A stretch of DNA of 64,000 nt from Clostridiales bacterium (GTDB lineage Bacteria > Bacillota > Clostridia > Lachnospirales > Lachnospiraceae): positions 1 through 64,000 of the forward strand of contig JAJQAA010000034.1 of NCBI GenBank assembly GCA_021204045.1, in the 5' to 3' direction. The position numbers were made by a program, and so were the translations under genes. Positions 16,085 to 25,600 of this stretch are shown here, piece by piece. A model generated the notes under the pieces. It made no database searches and was not told the DNA's origin. It saw nothing but the letters and a program-made list of their open reading frames with translations. Position 1 is the first letter of the stretch, and every line of letters begins with the position of its first letter.

Positions 16085-17278
16085 TCAGTTTCCATCCGCT
16101 TCGCACCAGATCACTTCTTCCGTGTCCAGAGCCGTCTGCACCAGTTCCTCAATCCGCTCCGCCAGCTTCTTTTCCGAACGGCGGATGATACCGAGATTCG
16201 GTTTGATCACCGGATGCTTGGCGACAAAGATCGTGCAGCAGTCCTCATAAGGCTGAATTGAGGTCTCAAACGTGCCGATTTTCTCGGAAATATCAACGAT
16301 CTCCTGCTTGTCAAACGCGATCAGCGGGCGGAACACCGGCATCGTACAAACCTCATTTGTCGATGCCAGCGACTGTACCGTCTGCGAGGCGACCTGGCCA
16401 ATGCTCTCGCCGGTCACCAGCGCCAGCGCGCCGTTGCGCGCCGCGATCGTCTCGGCAATCCGCATCATGTAGCGACGCATGATGATCGTCAGCTCCTCGT
16501 GCGGGCACTGCTCGTAAATGTAGAGCTGAATATCCGTAAAATTGACGACATGCAGCGGGATCGGACCGGAATAGCGGGCCACAAGCTTCGCCAGATCGAT
16601 CACCTTCTGCTTCGCGCGGTCGCTCGTATAGGGCGGCGCGTGGAAATAGACCGCGTCAATTTTCACACCGCGTTTGGCGATCATATAACCGGCCACCGGG
16701 CTGTCGATGCCGCCGGAAAGCAAAAGCATCGCCTTGCCGTTCGTGCCGACCGGCATGCCGCCCGGTCCGGGAAGCATGCGCGAGTAAATATTGACCAGCT
16801 TGCGGATCTCCACCTTCAAAAGCACATCCGGATTGTGGACATCCACGCGTGTTTCCGGGAATTCGTCCAGGATCACCTCGCCGAGATCACGGTTGACCTG
16901 CTCGGAATGAACCGGATATTTTTTGTCCGCACGGCGACAGTCTACCTTGAAAGTGAAATTCTGATCCGTATATTCTTCGCGGATATAATCGACCACCGTC
17001 CGCTTCAGATTCTCATAATCCTTGTCCGCGACCTGCAGTACCGGACAAATCCAGGCAATGCCGAAGACCCGGCCAAGCGCCTCGATCACCTCATCATAAT
17101 CGTAATCCGTCAGTGCCTGCACATAAATGCGGCCGGCTTCTTTTTCGTAGTTAAAGCTTCCATCCACATGTTTGAGCGCGTTTTTTACCTGTTTGATGAG
17201 CGCGTCCTCAAACAGATAGCGGTTCTTTCCTTTCGTACCGATCTCCGCGTATTTAATCAAAAATGACTGGTATTTCAT
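16085..17278 (-). CDS. thiI: tRNA 4-thiouridine synthase ThiI
   Basis: 397 residues. ThiI adenylates U8 of tRNA and transfers sulfur to form s4U; it can also supply sulfur for thiazole. An N-terminal ferredoxin-like/THUMP region (residues 1-165) precedes the PP-loop domain with LLSGGIDSPVAGYM. There is no C-terminal rhodanese domain, as is usual in Firmicutes, where a dedicated NifS-like desulfurase gives sulfur directly. That desulfurase is the gene immediately upstream, 18 bp away. The ATG at 17278 follows GGGGAG; the preceding in-frame GTG is less likely. Confidence 0.95.
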   Translation of the reverse strand: MKYQSFLIKYAEIGTKGKNRYLFEDALIKQVKNALKHVDGSFNYEKEAGRIYVQALTDYDYDEVIEALGRVFGIAWICPVLQVADKDYENLKRTVVDYIREEYTDQNFTFKVDCRRADKKYPVHSEQVNRDLGEVILDEFPETRVDVHNPDVLLKVEIRKLVNIYSRMLPGPGGMPVGTNGKAMLLLSGGIDSPVAGYMIAKRGVKIDAVYFHAPPYTSDRAKQKVIDLAKLVARYSGPIPLHVVNFTDIQLYIYEQCPHEELTIIMRRYMMRIAETIAARNGALALVTGESIGQVASQTVQSLASTNEVCTMPVFRPLIAFDKQEIVDISEKIGTFETSIQPYEDCCTIFVAKHPVIKPNLGIIRRSEKKLAERIEELVQTALDTEEVIWCEADGN

Positions 17279-17296
17279 CACATTCTCCCCGTTTTA

Positions 17297-18451
17297 TTAC
17301 ATCCTCTGAAATTTTCTCAGCTTTGGCAGCAGCTCCTGCAACGTCTTGACGCAGGCATCGATCTCCTCGCGTGTATTAAACAGGCCGAAGCTGAAACGCA
17401 GTGTCGATTCCAAAAGCTGTTTTTCCAGCCCGATTCCCTGCAGGGTACCGCTGATCCCCGGATGATGCGAAGAGCAGGCCGAGCCGGAGGAAACATAGAT
17501 TTCCCGCTCCTCCAGAGCGTGCAGCAGCACCTCGGCGCGCACCCCGGCGAAACTGAGGCTGACGATCTGTGGCGCGCCCTCGCTGCCTTTTTTGCTGTTT
17601 ACGGTCACGCCTGGAATTTCCTCCGCGCGGTCGATCAGATAATCCTTCATCTCCGTGAGATAACGCACCTTCGCTTCATGATCCGTATACATCTCCCGCG
17701 CCGCCTCGCCAAGCCCGGCGACGCCGGGCACATTTTCCGTGCCGGAACGCAGATTGTACTGCTGACCGCCTCCGTAAATCAGCGGCTTCACCTTGACGCC
17801 GCTGTTGATATAGAGAAAACCGACACCCTTGGGACCATGGATCTTGTGTCCGCTGACGCTCAGCAGATCGATCCCCTGGCGTTTTGGGCGGATGACAAAC
17901 TTTCCATAAGCCTGAATCGCGTCGACGTGGACAATCACTCTGGGATTTTTGGCCTTTGCGATGCGGGAAATCTCTTCAACCGGCTCAATCGCGCCGATTT
18001 CATTGTTGACATACATTACAGAAACCAAAATCGTATCCGGCCGCACGGCCGCCGCGAGATCATCCAGGCTGATATGTCCGTCGCGGTCCACCGGCAGCAG
18101 CGTCACCTCAAACCCCAGCTCCTCCAGATAAAAGAGCGGATTGTAGACCGACGCGTGCTCGATTGCCGTGCTGATGATATGTTTTCCCGCGCGCTGGTTT
18201 GCCAACGCTGTGCCGATCAGAGCCATGTTGTTGGACTCCGAGCCGCCTGAGGTAAAAAGAATTTCCTTCTCCGCCACCTTCAGCGTACGGGCAATCTGTG
18301 TCCGCGCACGGCGGATATACTGTTCCGCCTGCATTCCCTTGCGATGCAGGGAGGCCGCGTTGCCGTAATCCTCCGTCATCGTTTTCACCACAATATCTTT
18401 TACTGAATCGAGCGCCCGTGTCGTCGCCGAATTATCAAAATAGATTTCCAT
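17297..18451 (-). CDS. Cysteine desulfurase partner of ThiI
   Basis: 384 residues of the IscS/NifS class. The PLP lysine is in SVSGHKIHGPKG and the persulfide cysteine in SSGSACSSHHPG near residue 328. It removes sulfur from cysteine and passes it on as persulfide. Its position directly before thiI matches the NifZ-ThiI pair of Bacillus, which makes s4U in tRNA. It sits 4 bp from rsmE, and all run in one minus-strand operon. Confidence 0.93.
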   Translation of the reverse strand: MEIYFDNSATTRALDSVKDIVVKTMTEDYGNAASLHRKGMQAEQYIRRARTQIARTLKVAEKEILFTSGGSESNNMALIGTALANQRAGKHIISTAIEHASVYNPLFYLEELGFEVTLLPVDRDGHISLDDLAAAVRPDTILVSVMYVNNEIGAIEPVEEISRIAKAKNPRVIVHVDAIQAYGKFVIRPKRQGIDLLSVSGHKIHGPKGVGFLYINSGVKVKPLIYGGGQQYNLRSGTENVPGVAGLGEAAREMYTDHEAKVRYLTEMKDYLIDRAEEIPGVTVNSKKGSEGAPQIVSLSFAGVRAEVLLHALEEREIYVSSGSACSSHHPGISGTLQGIGLEKQLLESTLRFSFGLFNTREEIDACVKTLQELLPKLRKFQRM

Positions 18452-18455
18452 TTCT

Positions 18456-19193
18456 TCACTGCTCCAGCTGAAACATTAAAATCGAAAGAGCCGCCAGTCC
18501 CGCCGTCTCCGTGCGCAGGATGCGCCGTCCCAGCGTGACCGGGACAATACCGGCCTCCGCCGCCATCTCTACCTCTTCCTTTTCAAAGCCGCCCTCCGGC
18601 CCGATCAGAATGCCGATCTGCATCCCCGGACGCAGAGAAGCAATCAAACCACGCGTCCTTGCCATATCGTCCGCACACTCATAGGGGATTAGAGCGCGCT
18701 CCATCGCCGCCGCACGGCGCACCGCCTCCGCAAAACGGCACACCGGACTGACCCTGGGGATCATCAGTCGGCCGCACTGCTTCGCGGCGCTCTCCGCGAT
18801 CGCGTTCCAGCGGCGGCATCTGCTTTCCGCCTTCTTCTCGTCCAGACGCACCACGGCACGGCGCGTCTCCATCGGGACAATTTCGTGAACGCCCAGCTCC
18901 ACCGATTTCTGTATGATCAGTTCCATCTTGTCCGCCTTGGGCAGCCCCTGAAACAAATAAATCCTGGCCGCAAGTTCGCTTCCGACCTCATCCGTCTTAA
19001 CAATCCGAGCGCTGATTTCCTCGCTGCCAATCTCCGTCAGTTCGCAGATATAACTGCGCGAAATGCCGTCGCGCACGCCGATCCGTTCTCCCGGCTTCAT
19101 ACGCAGCACATTGCGGATATGGTTCACATCCGGTCCCGTGATCCTGCAATATCCATCCGTGATCTGCTCCGGAGCGACAAAAAAATGATTCAC
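18456..19193 (-). CDS. rsmE: 16S rRNA (uracil-1498-N3) methyltransferase
   Basis: 245 residues. RsmE methylates U1498 of 16S rRNA with SAM. An N-terminal PUA-like domain begins NHFFVAPEQI, and the C-terminal SPOUT knot shows GILIGPEGGFEKEE and ILRTETAGLAAL. The start is a GTG at 19193 after AGGAG. A longer in-frame reading to 19340 would run through the end of prmA and is not credible. The gap to prmA is 10 bp, the usual rsmE-prmA arrangement. Confidence 0.94.
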   Translation of the reverse strand: MNHFFVAPEQITDGYCRITGPDVNHIRNVLRMKPGERIGVRDGISRSYICELTEIGSEEISARIVKTDEVGSELAARIYLFQGLPKADKMELIIQKSVELGVHEIVPMETRRAVVRLDEKKAESRCRRWNAIAESAAKQCGRLMIPRVSPVCRFAEAVRRAAAMERALIPYECADDMARTRGLIASLRPGMQIGILIGPEGGFEKEEVEMAAEAGIVPVTLGRRILRTETAGLAALSILMFQLEQ

Positions 19194-19203
19194 GGCGCCG
19201 CTC

Positions 19204-20160
19204 CTATCTTCTGCGGGCGGTGATCGATACCCAGTCGCCCTGATATGTAGTTTCGATGATCGCAAGCTCCGGGTTGGCTTCGATCGCGGCGCGCACCTCG
19301 GCCTCCTTGGTGTTGATAATACCCGAGCTGATAAAAACACCGCCTGACTTCAGGTGACGCGGAATCTCCGCCTGCAGCAGAATGATCACCGGTGCAAGAA
19401 TATTTGCCACTACGATATCATAGCAATCCAATCCCGCCGCGCGCTGCACGGCCTCATCATCGATAATATTGCCGCACACCGCGGGGAATAACTCCGAAGC
19501 GATCCCATTCGCGGCAACATTCTCCCCGACCGCGGTGATCGCGTTCTCATCCAGATCGGTACCGAAGGCGATAGCGGCGCCCAGTTTGAGAGCGGTGATA
19601 CCGAGAATCCCGCTGCCGGTACCGACGTCAAGCACACGGGAACGCGCGTCCACATACTTGCGCAGCTGACGGATACACAGCTGCGTCGTCTCATGCTTGC
19701 CGGTGCCGAACGCCGTGCCCGGATCAATCTGGATCAGCAGCTTGTCCGCGTGCTCCGCCGGGATCTCCTCCCAGGTAGGTTTGATCAGAATATCATCGAC
19801 CGTAAATGGTTTGAAATACTGTTTCCAGTTGTTGATCCAGTCCTTGTCCTCGGTCTGCGAGACCGTCACCTTCCGCTCGCCAAGGTCACAAAAATCCGCC
19901 AGTTCGTCCAGCCCGGCCTGTACCCGGCTTGCCGCATCCTCCGGATCCGCGTCATCCTCCAGATAAAAGCTCACCTTCGCGGTTCCGTCGTCCGGCGGCA
20001 GTTCGGGCAGAATGTCAATAAACATCCCTTTCGTGTCCGCCTCCGAGAGCGGCACGTTGTCCTCGATCTCAATGCCTCCGAACCCCAACTCATCCAGCAT
20101 ACAGCTGATCAGATCGACCGCCGCAGTCGTCGTCGTTATCGTAAATTTTGTCCATTTCAT
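19204..20160 (-). CDS. prmA: Ribosomal protein L11 methyltransferase
   Basis: 318 residues. PrmA trimethylates ribosomal protein L11. The N-terminal substrate-recognition domain is followed by a Rossmann methyltransferase domain with the SAM motif VLDVGTGSGILGI near residue 178 and VANILAPVI further on. Length is normal. It precedes rsmE in the operon. Confidence 0.95.
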   Translation of the reverse strand: MKWTKFTITTTTAAVDLISCMLDELGFGGIEIEDNVPLSEADTKGMFIDILPELPPDDGTAKVSFYLEDDADPEDAASRVQAGLDELADFCDLGERKVTVSQTEDKDWINNWKQYFKPFTVDDILIKPTWEEIPAEHADKLLIQIDPGTAFGTGKHETTQLCIRQLRKYVDARSRVLDVGTGSGILGITALKLGAAIAFGTDLDENAITAVGENVAANGIASELFPAVCGNIIDDEAVQRAAGLDCYDIVVANILAPVIILLQAEIPRHLKSGGVFISSGIINTKEAEVRAAIEANPELAIIETTYQGDWVSITARRR

Positions 20161-20195
20161 ATGATGATTTCCTTTCGCGGCTTTTGAATCATTTC

Positions 20196-20927
20196 CTAAC
20201 CATTTACCAGCGACAACGCCGCCTCATCGGCAACCACCGTCACATCATGGTGCAGGCGCAGAACCGAGGCGGGCAGCCACGATGTGATCGGACCTTCCAG
20301 AGCTCCGCGAAGGGCTTCCGCCTTGTCCTCGCCGCTTGCCAGGAGCACAATTTTCTTTGCGCGCATGATCGTGCCGATTCCCATCGTGTAAGCCTCGCGC
20401 GGCACATCCTCCTCCCGCGTAAAGAACCGTTTATTGGCCTCGATCGTACTCTTTGCCAGCGCCACGCAGTGACAGGTTTCCGTGAAGCTGTCACCTGGTT
20501 CGTTAAATCCGATATGGCCGTTACGCCCAATCCCCAGAAGCTGCAGATCAGCGCCACCTAAGAGACGAATCAGCGTCTCGTATGCCTGCGTGACTGCCTC
20601 GGCGTATGATCCGCATCCATCCGGGATATGGGTGTTTTCCGGGCGGATATTCACATGGTCGAACAAATGCTTTTTCATAAAATAATAATAGCTCTGCTCA
20701 TCATCCCTGGAAATTCCCCGGTACTCATCAAGATTAACCACCCGCACTTCCGAAAAATCAAGCACGCCCGCCTGATACCAGGAAACCAGATATTCGTACG
20801 TCCCCACCGGTGTAGAACCGGTAGCCAGACCCAGTATGCTATCCGGTTTGGCTATAATCTGGGCAGACAGAAGAGCCGCCGCCCGCCTGCTCATCTCCTG
20901 ATAGTCTTTCACTTTATAAATCCACAT
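20196..20927 (-). CDS. nagB: Glucosamine-6-phosphate deaminase
   Basis: 243 residues. NagB converts glucosamine 6-phosphate to fructose 6-phosphate and ammonia, feeding amino sugars to glycolysis. The motifs GLATGSTPVGTYEYL, NLDEYRGI and GIGRNGHIGFNEPG are all present. AAGGGAG before the ATG at 20927 fixes the start; upstream in-frame codons are leader sequence. It has its own near-consensus promoter. No nagA is adjacent. Confidence 0.95.
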   Translation of the reverse strand: MWIYKVKDYQEMSRRAAALLSAQIIAKPDSILGLATGSTPVGTYEYLVSWYQAGVLDFSEVRVVNLDEYRGISRDDEQSYYYFMKKHLFDHVNIRPENTHIPDGCGSYAEAVTQAYETLIRLLGGADLQLLGIGRNGHIGFNEPGDSFTETCHCVALAKSTIEANKRFFTREEDVPREAYTMGIGTIMRAKKIVLLASGEDKAEALRGALEGPITSWLPASVLRLHHDVTVVADEAALSLVNG

Positions 20928-21005
20928 TTTGAAACTCCCTTCATCCCGCAGTGTACGGATGCCAGATTCAAAAAAACTTTTGATCCGGCAGTACCATGTT
21001 CTTTC

Positions 21006-21034
21006 ATTATAGGGTGTATGCGCTGAAAAGTCAA
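21006..21034 (-). promoter_or_regulatory. Near-consensus promoter of nagB
   Basis: Minus strand: TTGACT (21034-21029), 17 nt, TATAAT (21011-21006). This is the strongest sigma-A promoter seen in the window. Confidence 0.85.
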
Positions 21035-21073
21035 AAAGAACCGCTCTGCAAGCGCGCAACCGATACGGATTTT

Positions 21074-22090
21074 TCAGATTTCCCGGCTTCCAAATACCGC
21101 CCCATGGATACCTTCTGAGATCGTAAAGCTTAAATACCCGATCAGCTCATCAATGTTGGGCGGCGTCACGTAAAAACTGCCGAATTCCGGTTCCAGCAGC
21201 TCACGAATCAGCTCGTAGCGATCCGCTTCCTTCATGGCCCGCACATACTGACCCATTTTTCTCAGTTTCGTGTCCGCACATAACGCCTCTGCCAACGCGT
21301 CAACCGTATCGTGAACAATTGCCGCCGCTCCCACAACTGTCGGTACGCCAATCGCCAGCACAGGTATACCCAGGCTCTCTTTTGTCAGGCTGTGGCGGTG
21401 ATTGCCAACACCGGACCCCGGATGGATACCGGTATCCGTCAGCTGAATCGTCGTGCCGAGACGGCGGATGCTGCGCGCCGCCAGCGCGTCAATGACAATC
21501 AGCAGATCGGGCGCTGTTTCCCTTATCACACCGCGCAGAATCTCCGCTGTCTCCATGCCGGTCTGTGCCATAACCCCGGGCGATAACGCGCTGATCCGGG
21601 GCACGCTCTCACAGCAAAACTGATTTCCATACCGCCCATCCAGATGCCGCGTTACCTGCAGCTGGCCAACCGTCTTAGGACCAAGCGCATCCGCCGTCAC
21701 CTGGACATTTCCAAGACCAACCACAAGGATATTCACGCGCATCAGATTGTTCTGTTCCGTTCCCAGCATATCAGAAATACGTTCCCGCAGCTGTCCTGCC
21801 AGCTCCGCGGATACTTCGCGATGATAATCCTCATCTTTTCCTGCGAGCTGATCTGCCTCCAGCGTCAGGTAAGTTCCTCTCGGTTTGCCCATTGCCCGTT
21901 CGCCGCGCCCGTCGAGAATTTTTACTTCAGTCAAACGGATTCGCCCATTTCGTCCCTGCCACTCCCGCAACGTAACGCCGCTGATTTTTTCTCCATCATC
22001 CGGCCGTCTCTCCCGCTCTTCCAGCGCCAGGTCTGTGCGCACCGTAAACTCCGCTCTGCTCGTTTTGTCTTCCACGGTCCATCCCTCCAT
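21074..22090 (-). CDS. gpr: Germination protease GPR
   Basis: 338 residues. GPR is made as a zymogen in the developing spore and degrades small acid-soluble proteins at germination. The protein matches the family throughout, including RTDLALE near the N terminus (part of the cleaved propeptide region), NILVVGLGN, ALGPKTVGQL and the PGSGVGNHRHSLTKESLG segment. Its presence says the organism makes endospores. The ATG at 22090 has only a weak GGA site. A sporulation-sigma promoter is expected but was not identified. Confidence 0.95.
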   Translation of the reverse strand: MEGWTVEDKTSRAEFTVRTDLALEERERRPDDGEKISGVTLREWQGRNGRIRLTEVKILDGRGERAMGKPRGTYLTLEADQLAGKDEDYHREVSAELAGQLRERISDMLGTEQNNLMRVNILVVGLGNVQVTADALGPKTVGQLQVTRHLDGRYGNQFCCESVPRISALSPGVMAQTGMETAEILRGVIRETAPDLLIVIDALAARSIRRLGTTIQLTDTGIHPGSGVGNHRHSLTKESLGIPVLAIGVPTVVGAAAIVHDTVDALAEALCADTKLRKMGQYVRAMKEADRYELIRELLEPEFGSFYVTPPNIDELIGYLSFTISEGIHGAVFGSREI

Positions 22091-22171
22091 ATTCCTGTCT
22101 TTGTGTTAGTTTCTGTTAAGATCAGGAAAATTATGTGCCGATTTTTCGGAGACTGGCCATCCTGTTTTAAA

Positions 22172-22200
22172 TTGCAATTTCTCCCGGGCTGTGATACACT
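22172..22200 (+). promoter_or_regulatory. Sigma-A type promoter of aroK
   Basis: TTGCAA at 22172-22177, 17 nt, TACACT at 22195-22200. This leaves a leader of about 120 nt before aroK in which no structure was recognised. Confidence 0.55.
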
Positions 22201-22327
22201 GCTCACAGAGTGCAAAGCCGACAAATCTTTTTCAACGAATGTGCGGCTCATAAAAACCAAAACCGGCAATGCTTTCGCAGCAGCCGGTGGATCCGCACTT
22301 CAGGCATATTTGCAAAAAGGAGAACCT

Positions 22328-22852
22328 ATGGAAAACATGAATCATGTCCCTTACAACATTTTCCTCATCGGCTTCATGGGAGCCGGAAAAACGACCGTGT
22401 CCGCCAGCCTCGCGAAGCGGCTTAACATGGACTGTGTCGAAACCGACCAGCTGATCGTCGACAAAATGAAAATGAGTATCAATGATATCTTCGCTCAATA
22501 CGGCGAACCCTATTTTCGCGACATCGAGAGCAACACGCTCATCGAACTGCAGCAACGCGGCGGCACCGTCGTTTCCTGTGGCGGAGGCATTGCCATGCGA
22601 CCGGAAAACAGCAAACATATGAAAAAAAACGGCCGTGTCGTCCTCCTCGCCGTGTCGCCGGAAGCCGTCTACGACCATATTAAAGGCAGCACGGATCGTC
22701 CCGTGCTCAAAGGGCATATGAACATTCCCTACATCGCCGAACTGATGGAAAAACGCCGCCCGTACTATGAAGCGACCGCCGATATTACGGTGCTGACCGA
22801 TCAGAAGACGGTTTCGGAAATCTGTGACGAGATCATCGCAAAACTCGGCTGA
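22328..22852 (+). CDS. aroK: Shikimate kinase
   Basis: 174 residues. It phosphorylates shikimate at O-3 in the chorismate pathway. The Walker A is GFMGAGKTT, the substrate site shows ETDQLI and SCGGGIA, and the lid has STDRPVL. AAAAAGGAG precedes the ATG at 22328; in-frame codons upstream belong to the leader. It is convergent with aroE, so two pathway genes face each other here. Confidence 0.94.
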   Translation: MENMNHVPYNIFLIGFMGAGKTTVSASLAKRLNMDCVETDQLIVDKMKMSINDIFAQYGEPYFRDIESNTLIELQQRGGTVVSCGGGIAMRPENSKHMKKNGRVVLLAVSPEAVYDHIKGSTDRPVLKGHMNIPYIAELMEKRRPYYEATADITVLTDQKTVSEICDEIIAKLG

Positions 22853-22936
22853 TGCCGCATCCGGCGGACCGGCCGACGGGATCCTGTCGGCTCCGCGGGG
22901 CACGCCGACGCAGGCTCAGAGGAACCATCAGGGAGA

Positions 22937-23803
22937 TCATTCTGAAAAATACTTTTCCCTTACCTCTTCCACCGGCATATCAAGTCCGGTGTAAAGACGA
23001 AACGCCTCGACGCCCTGCCACAGCAGCATACTGATGCCCGGAACGTTCCGGCATCCGGCCGCCTGCGCGTCGGCGAGTAGTTTCGTCGTGCGCGGATTAT
23101 AAACGACATCAGAGACTACCAGATCCTTACGGAAGGCACTCTTATCCTCAATCAGACTCATCTCATCCATCGGTTTCATACCGACGCGGGTCGCATTCGT
23201 AAAAATATCGCTGTTCGAGATTTCCGCGTAAAAGCGCTCCTTATCCGCAAGATCATAAAGACTGACCTTACACCCCGGCACATGCCCCCGGATCTTCTCC
23301 ACCGTAGCTTCCGCATTGGCAAAGAAATGATCCCGCTGTGCAAAGATCGCAAGCTCGCCAAGCCCTTCCAGCGCCGCCGTGATCGCGATCGCGGTCGCAG
23401 CACCTCCGGAGCCGGCGATCATCATCTTTTTCCCGCTGATATCAAAACCGCTCGCACGACAGCCGCGCACCCAGCCAAGACCGTCGGTATTATGGCCGAT
23501 CAGACGGCCGCCTTCATTGACCACCGTGTTGACCGCTCCGATCAGCCTGGCCGCTGTGGAAAGCTCGTCACAGCATCGCAGCGCCGCCGTCTTGCATGGC
23601 ATCGTAATGTTGAAACCTTTCGCGCCAAATAACCGCAGCGCCTGAAACGCGTCCGCGGTCTCCTCTTCCTTCACGTCAAAGGCCAGATAGGCATAATCCA
23701 GACCCAGACGATCAAAGCTGTAGTTATACATCGCCGGGGAGCCGGAATGCCCCACAGGACTGCCAATCAGGCACAGAAGCTGTGTATGTCCACTGATCTC
23801 CAT
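22937..23803 (-). CDS. aroE: Shikimate dehydrogenase
   Basis: 288 residues. It reduces 3-dehydroshikimate to shikimate with NADPH. The substrate-binding domain has GSPVGHSGSPAMYN and FNITMPCK, the catalytic lysine and aspartate lie in the latter and in NTDGLGW, and the Rossmann part has AGSGGAATAI. Length is normal. It is the last gene before aroK on the opposite strand; the 84-bp gap has an inverted repeat CCGACGGGATCCTGTCGG without a T-run. Confidence 0.94.
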   Translation of the reverse strand: MEISGHTQLLCLIGSPVGHSGSPAMYNYSFDRLGLDYAYLAFDVKEEETADAFQALRLFGAKGFNITMPCKTAALRCCDELSTAARLIGAVNTVVNEGGRLIGHNTDGLGWVRGCRASGFDISGKKMMIAGSGGAATAIAITAALEGLGELAIFAQRDHFFANAEATVEKIRGHVPGCKVSLYDLADKERFYAEISNSDIFTNATRVGMKPMDEMSLIEDKSAFRKDLVVSDVVYNPRTTKLLADAQAAGCRNVPGISMLLWQGVEAFRLYTGLDMPVEEVREKYFSE

Positions 23804-23827
23804 ATCGATATCATCTCCCGAAAACGC

Positions 23828-24385
23828 TTACGCCCTGGAAAGATACTCGCCGGTACGGGTGTCGATCTTGATCTTATCGCCATTGTCAACAAACAGCGGC
23901 ACATAGACCACCGCGCCGGTCTCAACCGTAGCCGGTTTGGTCGCGCCCTGGGCGGTATCACCCTTGAAGCCCGGTTCTGTATTCGTAATCTCCAGCTCCA
24001 CAAACAGCGGCGGCTCTACCGAGAAGACATTGCCATTGTAAGAGCAGACCTTGACGCTCTCATTCTCCTTCACAAACTTCAGCGCGTCGCCGATCACGTC
24101 CGAAGACAGGGCGATCTGCTCGTAGTTTTCCATATTCATGAAATTATACAGGTCTCCATCCGCATACAGATACTGCATCTCCACACGGTCGATACGCGCG
24201 GACGGGAATTTCTCAGTCGGGCGGAACGTGCGCTCCACAACCGCACCGGTTATGACGTTTTTGATCTTGGTACGGACGAAAGCCGCTCCCTTTCCGGGTT
24301 TTACGTGCTGAAACTCGACGATCTGGCACACAGAACCATCGATTTCCAGCGTAACTCCGTTTCTAAAATCACCTGCTGAAATCAT
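23828..24385 (-). CDS. efp: Elongation factor P
   Basis: 185 residues. EF-P relieves ribosomes stalled at polyproline. The N-terminal KOW-like domain has the loop [14 protein letters not shown], whose lysine is the residue modified in bacteria, followed by two OB domains. GGAGG precedes the ATG. An SDR at 37.6 kb resembles the aminopentanone reductase that finishes EF-P modification in Bacillus, but the link is only inferred. Confidence 0.95.
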   Translation of the reverse strand: MISAGDFRNGVTLEIDGSVCQIVEFQHVKPGKGAAFVRTKIKNVITGAVVERTFRPTEKFPSARIDRVEMQYLYADGDLYNFMNMENYEQIALSSDVIGDALKFVKENESVKVCSYNGNVFSVEPPLFVELEITNTEPGFKGDTAQGATKPATVETGAVVYVPLFVDNGDKIKIDTRTGEYLSRA

Positions 24386-24458
24386 GTGATATTCCTCCTT
24401 GCATGTTGTTCATTCTTGCTCATAATCGATAACATTTTACTCTAAAAGCAGCCTTTTT

Positions 24459-24974
24459 TCAACTACTTTTATGGCTTTTTGCTTCCCTTTTCCGATAAAA
24501 GTACAAAACGACCGCTTCCAGGCGGCGTTTGAGCACAATCTGGATTTCTTCCTTAGGATGAATGGGTTCCACAAGGATCGCGTAAATACCGCAGCGGTTC
24601 GCTCCCCAGACGTCCGTAAACAGCTGATCGCCGACAAACAGCGTCGTCTCCGGCGCCGTCCCCATCTGTTCCATCGCGCAGCGATACCCCCGTTTTGCCG
24701 GCTTGTCCGCCTTGCAGATATAAACGGACTGCACTGCTTCCGCAAACGGAGCAACGCGCGGCTCTTCATTGTTGGAAAGCAGGCAGGTCCGCAGTCCCGT
24801 CTTTCGCAGGTGCGCGAACAACTGTATGACCCGCTCATCCGCCCTGGCCCCGTGCGGCGTCAGCGTATTATCGATATCGAAAATCACACCGCGCATCCCC
24901 CGCGCGTACCACTCTTCCCAGGGAATGTCCCAGACGCTTCCGGCGCATTCCCGCGGATAAAACGCTTCCAGCAT
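24459..24974 (-). CDS. YqeG-family HAD-type phosphatase
   Basis: 171 residues. The HAD motif I is FDIDNTLTPHG near residue 33, motif II LLSNNEE, and motif III/IV FVGDQLFTDVWGANR. YqeG proteins are phosphatases of the HAD IIIA class, related to phosphatidylglycerophosphatase GEP4, with unproven substrate in bacteria. It lies 12 bp from nrdR in a minus-strand run with efp. Confidence 0.9.
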   Translation of the reverse strand: MLEAFYPRECAGSVWDIPWEEWYARGMRGVIFDIDNTLTPHGARADERVIQLFAHLRKTGLRTCLLSNNEEPRVAPFAEAVQSVYICKADKPAKRGYRCAMEQMGTAPETTLFVGDQLFTDVWGANRCGIYAILVEPIHPKEEIQIVLKRRLEAVVLYFYRKREAKSHKSS

Positions 24975-24986
24975 CCGCCGCTCCTC

Positions 24987-25439
24987 CTACTTTTTCAGGA
25001 GCTTTCCCAGCTCCTCCATAAACGTATTAACGTCCTTGAACTCCCGGTACACAGAAGCGAATCGCACATAGGCGACCTCATCGAGATCCTTGAGCTTTTT
25101 CATCACAAGCTCCCCGATCACCGACGTATCCACTTCCTTCTCCTCCATACCAAAAATCTCATTTTCAATCTCGTCGATCGTCTGCTTGATCTGCTGGGAC
25201 GACACCGGCCGCTTATGACAGGAACGGATAATGCCGGACTCAATCTTCGAGCGGTCGTAGGCTTCGCGGGAACAATCCTTTTTTATCACCATAAACGGCA
25301 TGGTTTCCAGCTTTTCATAAGTAGTAAAACGCCTGCCGCAGCCCTCGCACTGCCGGCGGCGGCGGATCGCGCTGTTTTCCTCCGCCGGGCGGGAATCAAT
25401 CACCTTGGTGTCGATCGCGTTGCAATATGGACATTTCAT
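24987..25439 (-). CDS. nrdR: Transcriptional repressor NrdR
   Basis: 150 residues. NrdR represses ribonucleotide reductase genes in response to ATP/dATP. The zinc ribbon is CPYC...CEGCGRRF at the N terminus, followed by an ATP-cone domain. Length and order match the family. No nrd genes are in the window. Confidence 0.95.
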   Translation of the reverse strand: MKCPYCNAIDTKVIDSRPAEENSAIRRRRQCEGCGRRFTTYEKLETMPFMVIKKDCSREAYDRSKIESGIIRSCHKRPVSSQQIKQTIDEIENEIFGMEEKEVDTSVIGELVMKKLKDLDEVAYVRFASVYREFKDVNTFMEELGKLLKK

Positions 25440-25458
25440 GAGGTTTTCTCCTGCTGTT

Positions 25459-25570
25459 AATATAATGATGCTACGGACCCAAAGTCATGAATCCAGATGC
25501 CCTAAAGGACTGGCTTTGCGTCGCAAGCATCTGATTCATGGTCTTTTGTCCCTTGCATCATCATTATATG
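25459..25570. repeat. 112-bp imperfect palindrome between nrdR and ylmC
   Basis: The outer arms AATATAATGATGC (25459-25471) and GCATCATCATTATAT pair. The inner arms 25475-25500 and 25527-25552 pair over about 24 bp around CATGAATC/GATTCATG, with a loop at 25501-25526. It could fold as one long hairpin. It has the form of a miniature inverted-repeat element or a REP-like sequence. Confidence 0.75.
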
Positions 25571-25600
25571 CCCGCATCGAACGCTTCGCAAGCGTTTTCC

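Noticed and set aside
22873-22890. Terminator between aroK and aroE
   Set aside because: The CCGACGGGATCCTGTCGG repeat has no T-run on either side.
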